This document shows positions 21,759 through 33,093 of a stretch of DNA of 64,000 nucleotides, in pieces; the stretch's first letter is position 1, and the number at the start of each line of letters is the position of its first letter. This DNA comes from Macrobrachium rosenbergii (taxonomy: Eukaryota > Arthropoda > Malacostraca > Decapoda > Palaemonidae), in contig NC_089762.1 in assembly GCF_040412425.1 (NCBI RefSeq), positions 21,599,147-21,663,146 on the forward strand, read 5' to 3'. The position numbers and the translations under genes were made by a program. The notes under the pieces are model-generated. The model ran no database searches, was not told the DNA's origin, and worked only from the letters and a program-made list of their open reading frames with translations.

Positions 21759-23950
21759 ATGCAGGACCCTCAGCTCAAGTGTTCCACAGCAAATTGCTCG
21801 GTTTGCTTTTCACCAGTGGGTACTGCCCATACCACCTATGCAAAATTTGCAGTATGCTCCTGGCAACAAGTTTCAGAGTCCTAGGGTTCGGTAGGGGTGA
21901 GGAAGGGGAAGATTATATCTTTCCGGCAGAACTCTGGTAGCAGATATTTAACCCTTTCTCAGAACAAGATCTATGTTTGGGCCAAAACCCAGTAACATCA
22001 GTCCCCAGTACCTCCCAGGTTAACCCCACAGAAGAAGTGGAGGAGTCTTTACATGGGGGTAACATTCTTACAAAGGAATAAAAAGTGGACAATGCCAATG
22101 AAATGGTCCTGCTGAACCCAGAAGGATCAGGGGACAATTTTCAGCTAGCCATGGGAGAAACCTTGCAGAAGGAATTCTATTCCCAATACAGCTATCGATG
22201 CTGAAGAGGATCTTTTCCCCAAAAGGGATACTAGGATCCACCTAACTCCGAATGAAATGACTACATTTTCGGAGGGGTATTGTAACTTAACCTGGACTTC
22301 TGCCCTTTGGTTAACAGGCAATTAAAGTTCAGTTGTTGAAGCTCTGTCAGGTTGCACAAGCTCTCCCAAAAGGGATACACAGTTTGCGGCATATGACCAA
22401 TTCCATAAGGAAATTGAGTAACATCAAAGATGTCCTGGCCACAAAACAGCAATATATAAAGGATATGATGCATGATTCCGAAAAGGAAATTAAGTCAGTC
22501 ATGTACACCCCAAAGTGTAAAAGTACTGCATCCGGTAACTGAAAGTGAAAGTGGATACAAATACTGCCCAAACAAGGTCTAATGTTAGTATTCCAACTGG
22601 AAACAACAAAATGGTCAGTTCGGAATACAAAACTTCAGAGCAAAACGTAATAGGGGCTCCAATACTCACCTCTGACGATTCTGATAATCCTTGGCGAGAC
22701 ACCTCAATATGCATTTTCTCTCCCAATGGCAAGTATATAATTAATGAGAGAAAAACTATGATCAAAGTTGTACATGTAGAATTTAGAGACAGGGCAGCAT
22801 TCCCTTATACAGAATGGTGCCTGGTACCACCTTCACCAGACATGGAGAAACCACTAACAAAAACAGTTCTCTTACCTGCGCCTATGGCATTAAAAACTAT
22901 AGAAAACACCCTTTACTACAATGAAAAAGGATCTCTACTTCCATTTTGAATAAGACCCAAGTTGCTCACCAAGTAGCCCCAGCTGTTCTTCACTTTCAAA
23001 ATTATTAATCATGTGAAGGCATATTTTCAGAATTTTGTAGTGACTAAAAAACAAGAGACAATGGCAGAATTAAAACCATTTGCCACGGTCATCCCAGTTT
23101 CTGGAAATTCCACCAAGGAATGGGCAATGCTACAACTCCCTTTTAAAAGGAAAAAGCTCCTTTTAGATATAGCTACACAGCCACAGCAGTTTGGGACCCC
23201 TATGAGAAGAATCTCAGAGGGGACAGCCTCAGCAGAATTTCACCCTAGGATCCACCTCCTTAGTATTATAACCTCTACCACCTTGCTGGAAGTTGCCACC
23301 AAAGGCTTCCAGAAGATTCTGGAACAATTTTGCTGTTGTGGCCAAAAGTTTTATGAGAACCCTATGGGAAGTACTCTCTGACTGTCTAGAGTGGCGCATA
23401 AAAGCGTGAATGGAAAAATTGGAGGGCTCCACCAAGTCACTTCCCAACGTAACTTCATTATTACATTCTAACCCCTTTTGTAAGAAACTGTTTGAGGAGT
23501 CTGTTGTGGCTAAACTTAATTAGCAAGCCAGCCAACAGAATTGTACAGAGTATGCTCTTTTGGAAAAAGAGCAATTCAGGAAACACAAAACCCGAAACGT
23601 CCCTTCACACAACCCAAAAAGGCTTGCTATGATAAAAAACCCTATAAGCCTTCAGTCACCCCAAAAGTTTTCCTCAAAGACAGGTAGGTAGTCAGAAGGG
23701 AAACCTCCCTATAAAGGGACAACAACAGCAAGGAAATCCTTTTCACAAGGTCTGAAGACCCTCCTATAGGGGAAAAGGAAAAGCAACACCTAGCGTGCCT
23801 TTCAAGGGCAAAGGCAGAGAAAGAAGCAGATGCCAATAGGAATTGTATGGTCGGAAGTCCATTTCAACAACACCACAGGCAATGGAAGTCTTCCCCTTGG
23901 GGACACAGCATTATTTTCAAACAGCCTGGGGTGGAAATAGTCTCATCCCT
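21759..23950 (+). pseudogene. Gag-like ORF1 of E4 (broken)
   Basis: Translation from ATG 21759 gives MQDPQLKCSTANCSVCF, a Cys-rich start comparable to the Cys-rich N-termini of ORF1 in E3 and E5. The frame soon stops near 21885. Further parts are seen at 22545-22949 (YTEWCLVPPSPDMEKPLTK) and 23013-23381 (HVKAYFQNFVVTKKQETMAE and STTLLEVATKGFQKILEQF). The last fragments match the minus-strand E5 sequence at 53090-52680, which confirms a shared ORF1. Several frameshifts and stops make it non-functional. Gag function is inferred from position. Confidence 0.65.
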
Positions 23951-24004
23951 CACCCTCCCTTAAAGGGGTTCTTCTAAAAACCAGACCCCTCTCTGGAAGA
24001 TTAC

Positions 24005-24850
24005 ATGCAGAAAGGCCCTGTTAATGGGAGCCATACACATGCATATATTTGCCACCAAGCATGTTTCTTCAGTGTCCCCAAAAAGGATTCCTCCAAAAGA
24101 AGAGTGATCCTCGACCTATCAGCATTGGACAAGCACACTGTTTGCCACAAGTTTCATATAATTACTGTTACCCAGATACATTCAATTATTCCAAAAGGGA
24201 CCTGGACAGTTTCTATTGATCTGAAAGATGCATACTGGCATGTCCCTATCATTGTTCCCTTCCGTCCCTTCCTAGGCTCGGGATAGGGAAAGATACGTAT
24301 GGGTTCAAAGTCATGACCTTTGGGCTAAACACTGCCCCCAAGAATTTTTTTTAAAAATTAGCAACGGTACTTGCTCAAGATAGCAGTGGTACTTCTCCGA
24401 GAACTCAAACAAATGGAATACAACTAATAACCTACCTAGATGACTGGTTGGTCTGGGGGCCCACAAGAAATGAAAGCTTAAAAAACCTAAGAGCAGTGGT
24501 CAACAGACTATAGTCAAAAGGTTTTATAATAAATTGGAAAAATCCTGTATCATGCCAAGCAGACACTTTCAGTGGCTGGGACTGTGTTGGGATACTCTTC
24601 ACAGCCTGTTGTCTCTCCCCATCATACTCAAAACAGAATAAGGCAAGTCCTCATAACGTTCCTTGCACAACCCGGAGTTTTCAGATGGCAATTAGAACAT
24701 ATATGGTAGGCCTGCTGCAGTTCGCATCAGTAATAGATCCAATACTCAGATTACAACTAAAAAATGTGAACAAATTCTGGCTATTGCATACAGGAAGAAA
24801 GATGCCAGATCGACCTCATCAAAAGTTTTAAAAAGTTGGGGAGATACTTC
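24005..24850 (+). pseudogene. Reverse transcriptase of E4 (broken)
   Basis: The segment 24059-24250 reads FFSVPKKDSSKRRVILDLSA and then TVSIDLKDAYWHVPI, RT boxes 1-2 and the catalytic box A. A shifted frame gives MTFGLNTAPK. Near 24430 the catalytic box reads YLDDWLVWGP, with both Asp residues kept. The RT thumb side (GFIINWKNP) follows. A poly-T run near 24345 and stops near 24284 and 24510 break the frame. In intact elements this domain copies the element RNA into cDNA. Confidence 0.8.
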
Positions 24851-25470
24851 AGCCTTGGACCCAGAAGGAATCTCTGGCAAAACAGGTCACCCTGACTCCC
24901 CCGTCTGTACAAGCGACAATACACACAGATGCCTCGTAGACAGGTTGGGAGGACACTGGGAGGAGTGTCAGGTGGCAGGGAGGTGGTCAGCTACTCTGAA
25001 GAAAGGTCATGTCAATTTCCTGGAGCTGATGACTGTCTTTTGTCTCTCAAAAACCTCAAACCTCCAGAAAAGAGAGACAACATGACTGCAATGTCCTGCA
25101 TCAAGAAGTCGGGATCACATTCACCTCCTCTCCATATGATAATGCTAGCCATCCTTCGGATGGAGCAAGCAAGGAAGTGGCATCTGTCTGCAATTCACCT
25201 CAAAGGGTCTCTCAATGTAATAGCAGACTCTTTATCAAGGAAAAGGACAGCCTCAACAGAGTGGGTATTGGACAACCACTCTTCAAACAACAGCCAACAT
25301 GCTTCCACAATCAGAAGTGGACCTGTTTGCCACATACGAGAATCACAAACTCCCAGTATATGTCTCCGAACTTGGACAGTCAAGGAACAGCAAGAGATGC
25401 CTTCCTCCAAGACTGGAACAAATGGAGGACAATATATCTTTTTCCTCCATTGTCCTAGATTTCAAAGGTT
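24851..25470 (+). pseudogene. RNase H and C-terminal domain of E4
   Basis: Following RT, the plus strand reads IHTDASRRQVG (first catalytic Asp), NFLELMTVFCL in a second frame (the Glu region), then WHLSAIHLKGSLNVIADSLS (last Asp box). Next come SEVDLFATYENHKLPVYV and DWNKWRTIYLFPP, the same DIRS-typical tail as in E1-E3. The reading frame switches at least twice. The domain pairs with RT to remove template RNA. Confidence 0.8.
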
Positions 25471-25689
25471 TTCAGCAAAATTCTAACCTTCAAAGGAACA
25501 GTTTACTTAATAGGCCAAATAGGCCAAATGCCAAATGGGCATTGTTTCCTATTACTTAAACAACGGGTGAAGAGATCAATTCCACTACCGTCCACTGTTC
25601 TATCCCAAACAGTAGCAGGGAAAGATGTCTACGCATCCTCCTTTCTGAGCCGAGACCTTCACGTGTGTTTTTAAGTATTATCTACCGTA

Positions 25690-26640
25690 AAAATTACTCA
25701 CCCAACATTGCTAGGTATCTTGAGCAAAAATTATGGACATCATCTATCTGACAATACCAGTCCGTATGGAAGATATGGTTAGATTATATCCATACTGAGA
25801 GCCCAGTTGAGATTTCTATGGAAACACTTTTAAATTTTCTTATATGCCTTTTTGAAGACAAATGCCTTGCGGTTACAACAGTCATGGCACACAAGGCAGC
25901 ATTAATGGAACTCTTGCTTTATGGATTCGGGATTGACTCTAGTATAGAAGTTGTCACTTCCCTGCTGCGGTCTTTTGCACTACAAAGACCCGCTCCTGAA
26001 AGCCTTCCAATTACTTGGTCCCTGAATAAGGTGGTTAGACTTTTATCAACCCCTCAATTCAGCAGACCCAGTACAACCACAACTTACCTGCTACAAAAGG
26101 TGATTTTCTTGATTGCACTAGCATCAGGAGCTCGTATTAGTGAGCTGGGTTCTCTCAGACAGGGATGATACATCACGCAAACAGCTTACCATCAATTAGT
26201 ATTGTCCCCTGGCCCATCATTCCTGGCCAAGAATGAGGATCCTTTAAGAAGGAAATCTATTCTGATAAGAAAACTCAATTTAGCAGAGAAAAAATTATGC
26301 CTGGTTCAAGCACTTAAGGTTTACCTAAAAGTCACGGCAAACATCTCAGAGGGTCCGATTCTCTTACAACCTAGCACAAACAAACCACTCTCCCTACCAG
26401 GGCTGAGAATATTTGTATTGTCTCTTTAAAAAGGCAAATCCACACTCGTTTCCTAGGTCACGATATTTCGTTTCCTAGGTCACGATATTAGGAAAATAAG
26501 TACGTTGTTGGCCTTCTTCAGAAATCTCTCTTTCAAAGAAGTCTCCAAATGTACAGGGTGGTCATCAGAGACGGTATTTTTAAAAAATATTATTGCCAAG
26601 AGCTTGAACAAATTCGACTACAGTGTGTGTCAGTAGGTGG
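25690..26640 (+). pseudogene. Tyrosine recombinase of E4 (broken)
   Basis: The N-terminal part is at about 25740-25920 (ETLLNFLICLFEDKCLAVTT). LIALASGARISELGSLRQG near 26120 carries the first catalytic Arg, followed by a TGA at 26167. The segment 26202-26429 has SPGPSFLAKNEDP, also found in E3 as MFLAKNENP, and VQALKVYLK. The His-x-x-Arg box reads GHDIRK at about 26478-26495, but it is preceded by a 22 bp direct duplication of itself. The last part has SKCTGWSSETVFLKNIIAK and no clear nucleophile Tyr. The recombinase is inactive. Confidence 0.8.
26447..26490 (+). repeat. 22 bp direct duplication in the YR active-site box
   Basis: CGTTTCCTAGGTCACGATAT occurs twice, head to tail, 22 bp apart (26447 and 26469). 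The unit encodes the Gly-His-Asp-Ile part of the recombinase active site. Because 22 is not a multiple of three, it shifts the frame. Confidence 0.85.
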
Positions 26641-26961
26641 CATGGTTAGTCCTAGCCCCTAGGTGCTGCAGCAGAAAACCAGGGGTTTTATTGACAGTGA
26701 GTATGTTAACTATCACTGGGAGAAGGGTGACAGTACTGCAACCAAACCCAGCATGCTTAGGTAAGCCACTGTTGAACTACATCCTAAAACATAAGTTCAT
26801 GTATAGTTTCTTGTTCCTTGGTACCAAAACCTGAAGAGTATTTGGAATAGAGAATGGGGCTTGAAATTTGTTGGCTTGACCTCGGACCACAAATGTCTTT
26901 TCTTTGGGGTGTTTTGGATTTAAAACTAAGACCTTAAGCTGTTTTGTCACCTGTCAATTTC

Positions 26962-27396
26962 TTTGTAAAGGTTTTGACATAGGAAAAACCTATTTTTGGT
27001 AGTCACTGTTGAGTCCTCAAAACCCTCCCACTTCCCTGACGAAAAGGCATGGGATTTGGGCAAGGGATCATCCTGCATTGACCAACAGAGAGTAATGACT
27101 CCCTGGTTCTTAATCGGTACATTCGTAAACAAGATGGCGGATGCCCATGCGCAACAGTCACTTCTTCTTGCAGGTTCTGACGTTGGAAAACTGGGTTCAG
27201 CTTATCTTTGAGTCCATTATGCTCCATCACGTTAGTGTTTATCATTACGACACAATCCCCAGCTACAAGACCAGGCTAAAAGAGAATTCTTCGATATTAG
27301 TCTGGTCACCAAGGAGCTCTGGTAGACCATGGTAACTCCTTGGGGGCTCAACAGCAACTATCAAAAATAGGTTTTCCTACATCAAAATCTGTTTTT
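26962..27396 (+). repeat. E4 ICR and right ITR
   Basis: GACATAGGAAAAACCTATTT at 26974 onward is inverted relative to the outer end AAAATAGGTTTTCCTACATC near 27363-27382. Between them, 27080-27350 forms the right ITR, inverse to 17779-18120. The second half of the ICR (complement of the left end) is not clear in this copy. Confidence 0.7.
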
Positions 27397-30300
27397 TAAT
27401 AATTGCTTGGATGTAAATTACATGAGTAGGTTGATGTTCAAAATAAGTAAGAAATATTGTTGTCTATGAGGCTTTCTAGGACCTGGGGAGGTGAATGGAA
27501 CACCCACTGCTGTACTGGTTGGAGGGTGGGAAATTTCACTTATAACATGGCATGATAGTAATGGTATTGTGGTTGTCTTCCAGAACTGAATATCTATATA
27601 ATTTTTTCTTGAGCATACAAATAATTATGACAGCCCAGTGCTTAGGCACTTTCAGACTACATGTACTTAGCTAAACAACGTATCCAGCAAAAGTTTAAAA
27701 TCCCATTCAGTTCCCATCATCCTTAGTCTTCACGACATATATACGGCATGAAAGGCTAGTCTAGGAATACAATTTTTTTTCATTCAAAAAATTTGTTGGG
27801 CATTGGAATGATAATTAGATTGAATGAATACATAAAGGTTAAAATAAAAAAAGTAATTTTGACTGAAATGGAATGAATGTGTGCTTATAAGAAGGCTGTT
27901 AAAATAAAATACCCAGAAAATCGGTACCATAGACATTGCTTCATTAATCCATGCTTCATGTTTTAATGTTAAACAATATTAAAGGTTATTTTTCAGTTTA
28001 CAGATGTAGATATTACTATGGTATCATGATAAACTTATTTTTATATAGATGCAATGAGACTGTAAATTGAATAAAGTTTGAATGACAAGAAAATATTGTG
28101 ATTTGAACAGTTTTTGAGCATAGGTCTAAGTGTGTTCTGGCTATACAAATAAGATAAATCATAATTACTGGCCCATTGTTCATTTGTGTTTGACCCGAGT
28201 ACAGTAGATTGTTGGATACAATCTCATTTTTCATTTGCTTGTGTTGGTATATAATGAATACAAATCTACATTTTTATGACTTATATATCAGAAGGGGCAA
28301 GGGTTCTTTATCTATATAAATATTCCAATGCATTATTAAAGAAAGTTTAATATTTATCACAATAAGTCAATGATATCGGAAGTGTTGATTTAAGTCAATC
28401 ACGTGCTGCCCACATGCATGTGCCACATCTTCACCCGAAGTGGACTGATGAAATGAAACCGACTACAACAGCAGGTGGCTCATCACATGACGCAGGATGA
28501 AAAACAATCTCTACTGGGACTACTTTAAAATCCAAGATGCATGGTATAGGTGAGCTGAGCACTTTCTCAGAACTAAATAGGTAATCAGATGACATTATAT
28601 TTGCAAACTGGCACAGGACACGAATAGGAGCAGAAGTTACAACCAGTAAGGGCTATGTGCTGGTGAGTGGCATCAGAAGCTAGGCAAACTGTGGCTCACT
28701 GCTCCATTGCCAGAAGAACCACACTGAGAGATAGCAGTATTCTTATTGTGCACCTCACTACTCAGGCTAAGTTTATTAACCTTTCTTTTTCCTTTCATCA
28801 GGAAGAGGAGCTTTATGAAGCACTCATACCATCTGGTTGGTTCCAAAGCCACCTGAAGTCCTGCTAAAGGTTACTCATGTCAACTGAGAGGAGCACTTCA
28901 CATGGACTTAACAATTTTTTCCCTATAGCACAAGTCATGCCAGTGGGAGGAGAATGAATCTTCTAATTCTGTCCTGTGAGTGTTTTATTTGCTAAGCAGT
29001 GCCACTTGTAGACCTTATCAAAACTTGACATACTGACAAGTGTGTGTAACACAAGAAGACAACATTTGAATTCAACTCAATATCTCATAAGGCTGCTTGA
29101 TGTGCATCAGTAATAAAGGGTTCTTTGCTACAGACTGCTGAGTGGTGTTCTGTAGGTGTCAGAGGAAGAACTTTTTTTGAGGATGAGATGGAGGGCTATG
29201 AGGTTCTGGCTTGGATAACATATTATCAGAAAAATTCTCAATCGAGTATAGAAAATTTCGCTCCATCTTTTGTAAAAGTTGGTAGTACAAGAGACTCTTG
29301 AGTCTTGTGAACTTGAGTCACTTCCTCCTGATTTAGCTCTACCTGAGTTCAATGACAGAACTGAAGAACTCTATGATGTTGAGGAAGCCCTAACTTCTGC
29401 AGAACCCTTGGGCCTCCAACTGACTTTTCAGTATTATGAAGCACCAATTGAGAGGCAAGCCAGTCTTCACAATTCACAGGTCAAATCTGGAGTGCATTTG
29501 TTGTCAAGATTAATGCCTTATTCCATGTAAAAAGATCCCAGTTACACTAACTTAAAAAATTGAAAGACGAAAGACTCCACCAAGTATGCCTAGTCTGCCA
29601 TGTTACTCATTTTTCATTGTAATTTCTGAGCATCTAGACATGTGCTGTGTATCCAAGCTCGCTGAGTTCTAGCTTTTGTGGTACTTTTCCATGCATTATT
29701 CTTTCTGAACTGGCTCACCAATGGATTCCTTGTCCTTTACTTTTTGCTTCTGTTGGCAGTGAGTATGTTTATATTTAAGGAATTGTGTGTTCCTTAGTAA
29801 ATCATCTTGTATAGAGTAACTTTGCCTTTGATGACTTGTCTGAATTTTTCACTACTTCTCCAGTTCAGTACTAATGTGTCTACTTTCTCTAGTTTTTGTG
29901 TGTTTTTAGTTCAATTGCAAATTTTTTAAGTGTGTCAAATTTATTGGATGGTGAAACAACCACACAAGTGACACTTTCCTGTCTAAACCTATGATAGCAC
30001 CTGAGTCAGTCATTTGGAGCCTGCTATCTGCCTTGTAAAGAAACTGGTTTGTAACAATGAAATATTTTGGAGTTTTGTCTTTACAAGTAAAGTACATATG
30101 GTTATTTTTTTCTTGAGTGTTAAACATTCCAACTGCAGTGTATGATTTAGTTATACAATGTAATGCCCTTGTTAAATTTATGCTGAAAAGGTAATTTTTA
30201 GAAATGTGTCACTCTGTTCATCTGGCAATCACATGCTTAGCAATTCTGAGGTATCTGGTTAAATAAAGTGTAACCATATGCATATATGTACTGTATTTCA

Positions 30301-31165
30301 GATTAGGCAATTACACAACTGCAAATCACTGTCTATTAAATGTATAAAAACAATTCCTTACGTAAATTATTTTAAAAGTGATTGGGCCATCTTCTTTGTT
30401 TCACTCTATAGTTCCAAGAAATGTACCTGCACTTGTATTTATACTATGGAATAGGAAACCTTTGTTAATCAAACATAAAAACATTGCCTTACATTAATTT
30501 TTTTTTTATTTATTAAAACACATAACACTAACCACAAGGCAATAATTATGCAATAATTGCACAAAGGAAAACCAAGAGTTCACTATGCAATGCAAACTTT
30601 TATAATTAAAAGTAAACCAACAATAAGAACATGACGCTAACCAAAACAGACAGCCTGGAGCTGAAAAAAATTAACAGCTAGCTGTTCAATTAAAATTGTA
30701 CTCAAATAACTGCCAACAGGTAAATCCATTTAAAATTCCAGGCTGGTGAAATATGCATACACTAAGATATGAGAAAAAAAAGAGAAAGTATCAGAAACCT
30801 CATACTACAAAAATGAAATTTACAATTAATTAAGAATAAAGGAAAACTGTTTAACAATTCATAATAAGCTATTCTAAATGAAAAACTCTGGGGAATGAAA
30901 CTTCAGTTGTTGGCTGAACTACACACATGCAGAGAAAAACCAGTTTTTACTGAGAGAGATGGCCTGGAACCTAGACACATACTGATATAAGTGGAAAAGG
31001 GAATTCTTCTTGTGGGGTGTATCTGGAGAAAGTGCTATGTAGAAAGGCTATTATGACATTATGGATTTTTGTGTGAAAAATACATTTATTATGGTCATAA
31101 TTTTTTCGCATACATTACAAAAAATTTAAGTTCACTTAATCAAATAACAATGATGGATGAATGCA
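27397..31165. other. Long interval without a confident gene
   Basis: AT-rich sequence with no transposon terminus I could pair. It contains a microsatellite-poor stretch, a short ORF at 29279-29530 (listed separately) and a possible exon-like piece near 28797-28866 (EEELYEALIPSGWFQ after a CTTTCATCAG acceptor-like run). It may be intron or upstream DNA of the zinc-finger gene whose exon lies at 31190-31349 on the minus strand. Confidence 0.4.
29279..29530 (+). CDS. Unrecognised acidic ORF
   Basis: An open frame of about 83 codons containing LESCELESLPPDLALPEF and DRTEELYDVEEAL. It has many Glu, Leu and Asp residues and no domain I recognise. A TAA closes the frame just upstream (29273-29275), so it would need an alternative start (TTG) or splicing from an upstream exon. 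It has no repeat partner in the window. It could be a fragment of a host exon or a chance frame; I lean to the latter. Confidence 0.2.
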   Translation: MVVQETLESCELESLPPDLALPEFNDRTEELYDVEEALTSAEPLGLQLTFQYYEAPIERQASLHNSQVKSGVHLLSRLMPYSM

Positions 31166-31189
31166 TCAGTGTAATAGAGTGTTACTAAC

Positions 31190-31349
31190 CATTTTTGCAC
31201 ATCCAATGCCATGTTCTTTTGCCAGGTGATAATCCATGTTATAGCGAGAGCTGAAAGTGCGGCCACAATAACTACATAATTGTTGATCAGCAGTCCCTAT
31301 GCCATGTACACTTCTTTTGTGAGTTTCAACTCGGCCTCTAACCAGGAAT
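31190..31349 (-). CDS. C2H2 zinc-finger protein exon (host gene)
   Basis: The minus strand encodes RGRVETHKRSVHG, the tail of one C2H2 finger with its His pair, a short linker, and then a complete finger with C-x2-C-x12-H-x4-H spacing (starting LCSYCGRTFSSRYNMDYH). The exon is well bounded. Upstream a TTTTTCAG acceptor ends at 31350, and downstream AAAATG/GTTAGTAAC supplies a donor at 31189. That gives an exon of 160 bp. Such paired fingers bind DNA in nuclear transcription factors, for example BTB-zinc-finger proteins with alternative finger exons, but the family cannot be fixed from one exon. It is the only segment here with exon-like structure and no sign of transposon origin. Confidence 0.55.
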
Positions 31350-31633
31350 CTGAAAAATTCATTAGTCATAATATACTCATTAACGGAGGAACAAACCCAC
31401 ATTATGTATGGGTACATACAGCATATTTAAAAATAAACAGTATACACAGAGAGCTTTTGGGAATCTTTTTGATTCCCCTTTTCTCCATTTCAAGACTCAT
31501 GCTGCTATGAGTATTATATTTAATTAATACTCACTAACATGAAGCAGTTTGAAAAAAATCTGAAATACCGTAAATACTTCTATCAAGGTGAATTATAAAG
31601 AAATATTTCAAACATATAGCAGCTGTATATCTA

Positions 31634-31763
31634 CAGTAAACCCCTGCTATTTGCAGATTCACAATTCAAAGACTCAGCGATTCGCACAACTTTTCTGTGG
31701 AACCTATCTATAAATCATTCATGGTAAACTCGCCCATTCGCAGATTTTTATGTGGAACATATC
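31634..31763 (+). repeat. Truncated CAGTAAACCCC-type MITE, interrupted by mariner
   Basis: It begins CAGTAAACCCCTGCTATTTG after TA at 31632-31633. Words such as GATTCGCACAAC and CCATTCGCAG resemble the other family members. The mariner-like element at 31766-33093 is inserted into it: ATATCTA before the insertion and TATAAATCATTCGCAG after it join into a continuous repeat-like phrase. No right terminus is seen. Confidence 0.5.
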
Positions 31764-31765
31764 TA

Positions 31766-33093
31766 CGAGGGTAAGTCAAAAGTTCCAGGAAAAATTCAAT
31801 ATACTCTTTATTTAAGGAAATTCAAACATCATTTTTCTACATATCTACCATCTAACTCTATACACTTTTCAAGGCGCTGTTTCCACCTCTGCAACCCTTC
31901 TTTGTAGAAATTTGGGGCCTTTCTATTAAACCATGTTGAAACTGCATGTTTAGCAGCATCCAAAGATTCAAACCGGACTCCTCTTAAGTGTTCCTTGAGT
32001 TCTGGGAACAGGAAAAAATCTGAAGGAGCAAGATCAGGACTATAAGGAGGATGTGGAAGAGTTTCCCACCTAAATTTCCGTAGGACTTCTCTTGCAAGCC
32101 TTGATGACTGTGCTGGAGCGTTATCATGATGGAACAAAATTCTGCGGTGCAACTTTTCTCGACGTTTTTTAGTCAATGCAGTCTTCAGTTTTTGCAAAAC
32201 ACCTTTGTAGTAGTTCCCGGTGATTGTTTTTTGTCCTTCAAGGAAATCAATCAAAATCACTCCTTTTGAGTCCCAAAACACTGTTGCCATAACCTTCTGG
32301 GCAGATCTCGCCACTTTGAACTTCACTGGTGCAGCTGAACCTCTTGGTAACCATTGCTTTGATTGAATTTTACTTTCTGGGTCATATTGATGGATCCAAG
32401 TTTCATCTCCAGTAACAATCCGGTCAAAAACTCTGATTCATTTGATTCAATCTTCGTTAAAACTGCAAGAGAAAGTTCAGCTCTTTGATGCAGCTGGTCT
32501 TGGCCGCAACACTTTTGGGACCCAACGTGCTGAAAGTTTACTCAAACCAAGATTTTCATTTAAAATTGAAAATGCGGAACCATGGGAGATCCCCAGTTTC
32601 ATTAGCTATCATATCGATAGTAATCCGACGATCTTCATCCACTAGATTCTGCACCAAAGCCACAATTCTTTCATTTTTGCAGTCCCACAATTCTTTCATT
32701 TTTTGCAGTCGATGGTCTTCCTCTCTTGGGTTGTCTTTGAGGTCCTCCCGACCATCCTTAAATCGCTTTATCCAATCATAAACAACTGATTTAGATGGAG
32801 AAGAATCTCCATAAACTTATTGCAAAGCTTCAATAATTTTTCCTGGTTTCCAATCAAGCTTGGTCAGGAACTTGATGTTAGCTCTCATCTCAAAAATTTT
32901 TATTTTCCATGGGTTCAAGAAGTTACTTTTCTGAAGCAGATGTCAACACCACGGTAGCAAGAGGATGACTGAGGTAACAAGTCTATATGATCACTACATC
33001 ACAGATAATTGTTTACAAGTATTTGGGTTGTTTCATTCCTGTGTAAATACATCATTCAACAATTTTTCCTGGAACTTTTTGACTTACCCTCAG
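31766..33093 (-). mobile_element. Mariner-like DNA transposon
   Basis: About 1.33 kb flanked by TA (31764-31765 and 33094-33095). The inverted ends are CGAGGGTAAGTCAAAAGTTCC at the left and GGAACTTTTTGACTTACCCTC at the right; they match over about 28-30 bases. The length, TA target and DD34D-type transposase gene inside are typical of mariner. Confidence 0.9.
31829..32920 (-). pseudogene. Mariner transposase (frameshifted)
   Basis: The minus strand encodes a DDD transposase that would cut and paste the surrounding element. The C-terminal part (about 32430-31829) is open and holds VTGDETWIHQYDP (first Asp), LFHHDNAPAQSS (second Asp) and PYSPDLAPSDFFLFPELKEH (third Asp), as in mariner. The N-terminal helix-turn-helix half (about 32910-32440) contains SVVYDWIKRFKDGREDLKDN and ANETG, but it needs frame corrections near 32430, 32500 and 32590 and has a TAA near 32819. 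A 26 bp direct duplication around ATTCTTTCATTTTTGCAGTC (32665-32710) adds to the damage. It is inactive. Confidence 0.9.

Larger units (their letters stand above)
17779..27396 (+). mobile_element. DIRS-like YR retrotransposon E4 (decayed, full span)
   Basis: Plus-strand element of about 9.6 kb. A left ITR (17779-18120) is the inverse of the right ITR (about 27080-27396); shared phrases include AGAATTCTCTTTTAGCCTGG and GTGTCGTAATGATAAACACT. Between them lie a long leader with a MITE nest, gag (from 21759), RT, RNase H, YR, and an ICR near 26962-27010. All reading frames are heavily broken. E4 is a different family from E1/E2 and E3. The E5 remnant at 51735-54950 is its closest relative in the window by its ICR/ITR and gag. 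Confidence 0.8.

Noticed and set aside
32442..32781. Plus-strand ORFs over the mariner N-terminus
   Set aside because: The mariner transposase lies on the minus strand here; the plus frames are shadows created by its frameshifts.
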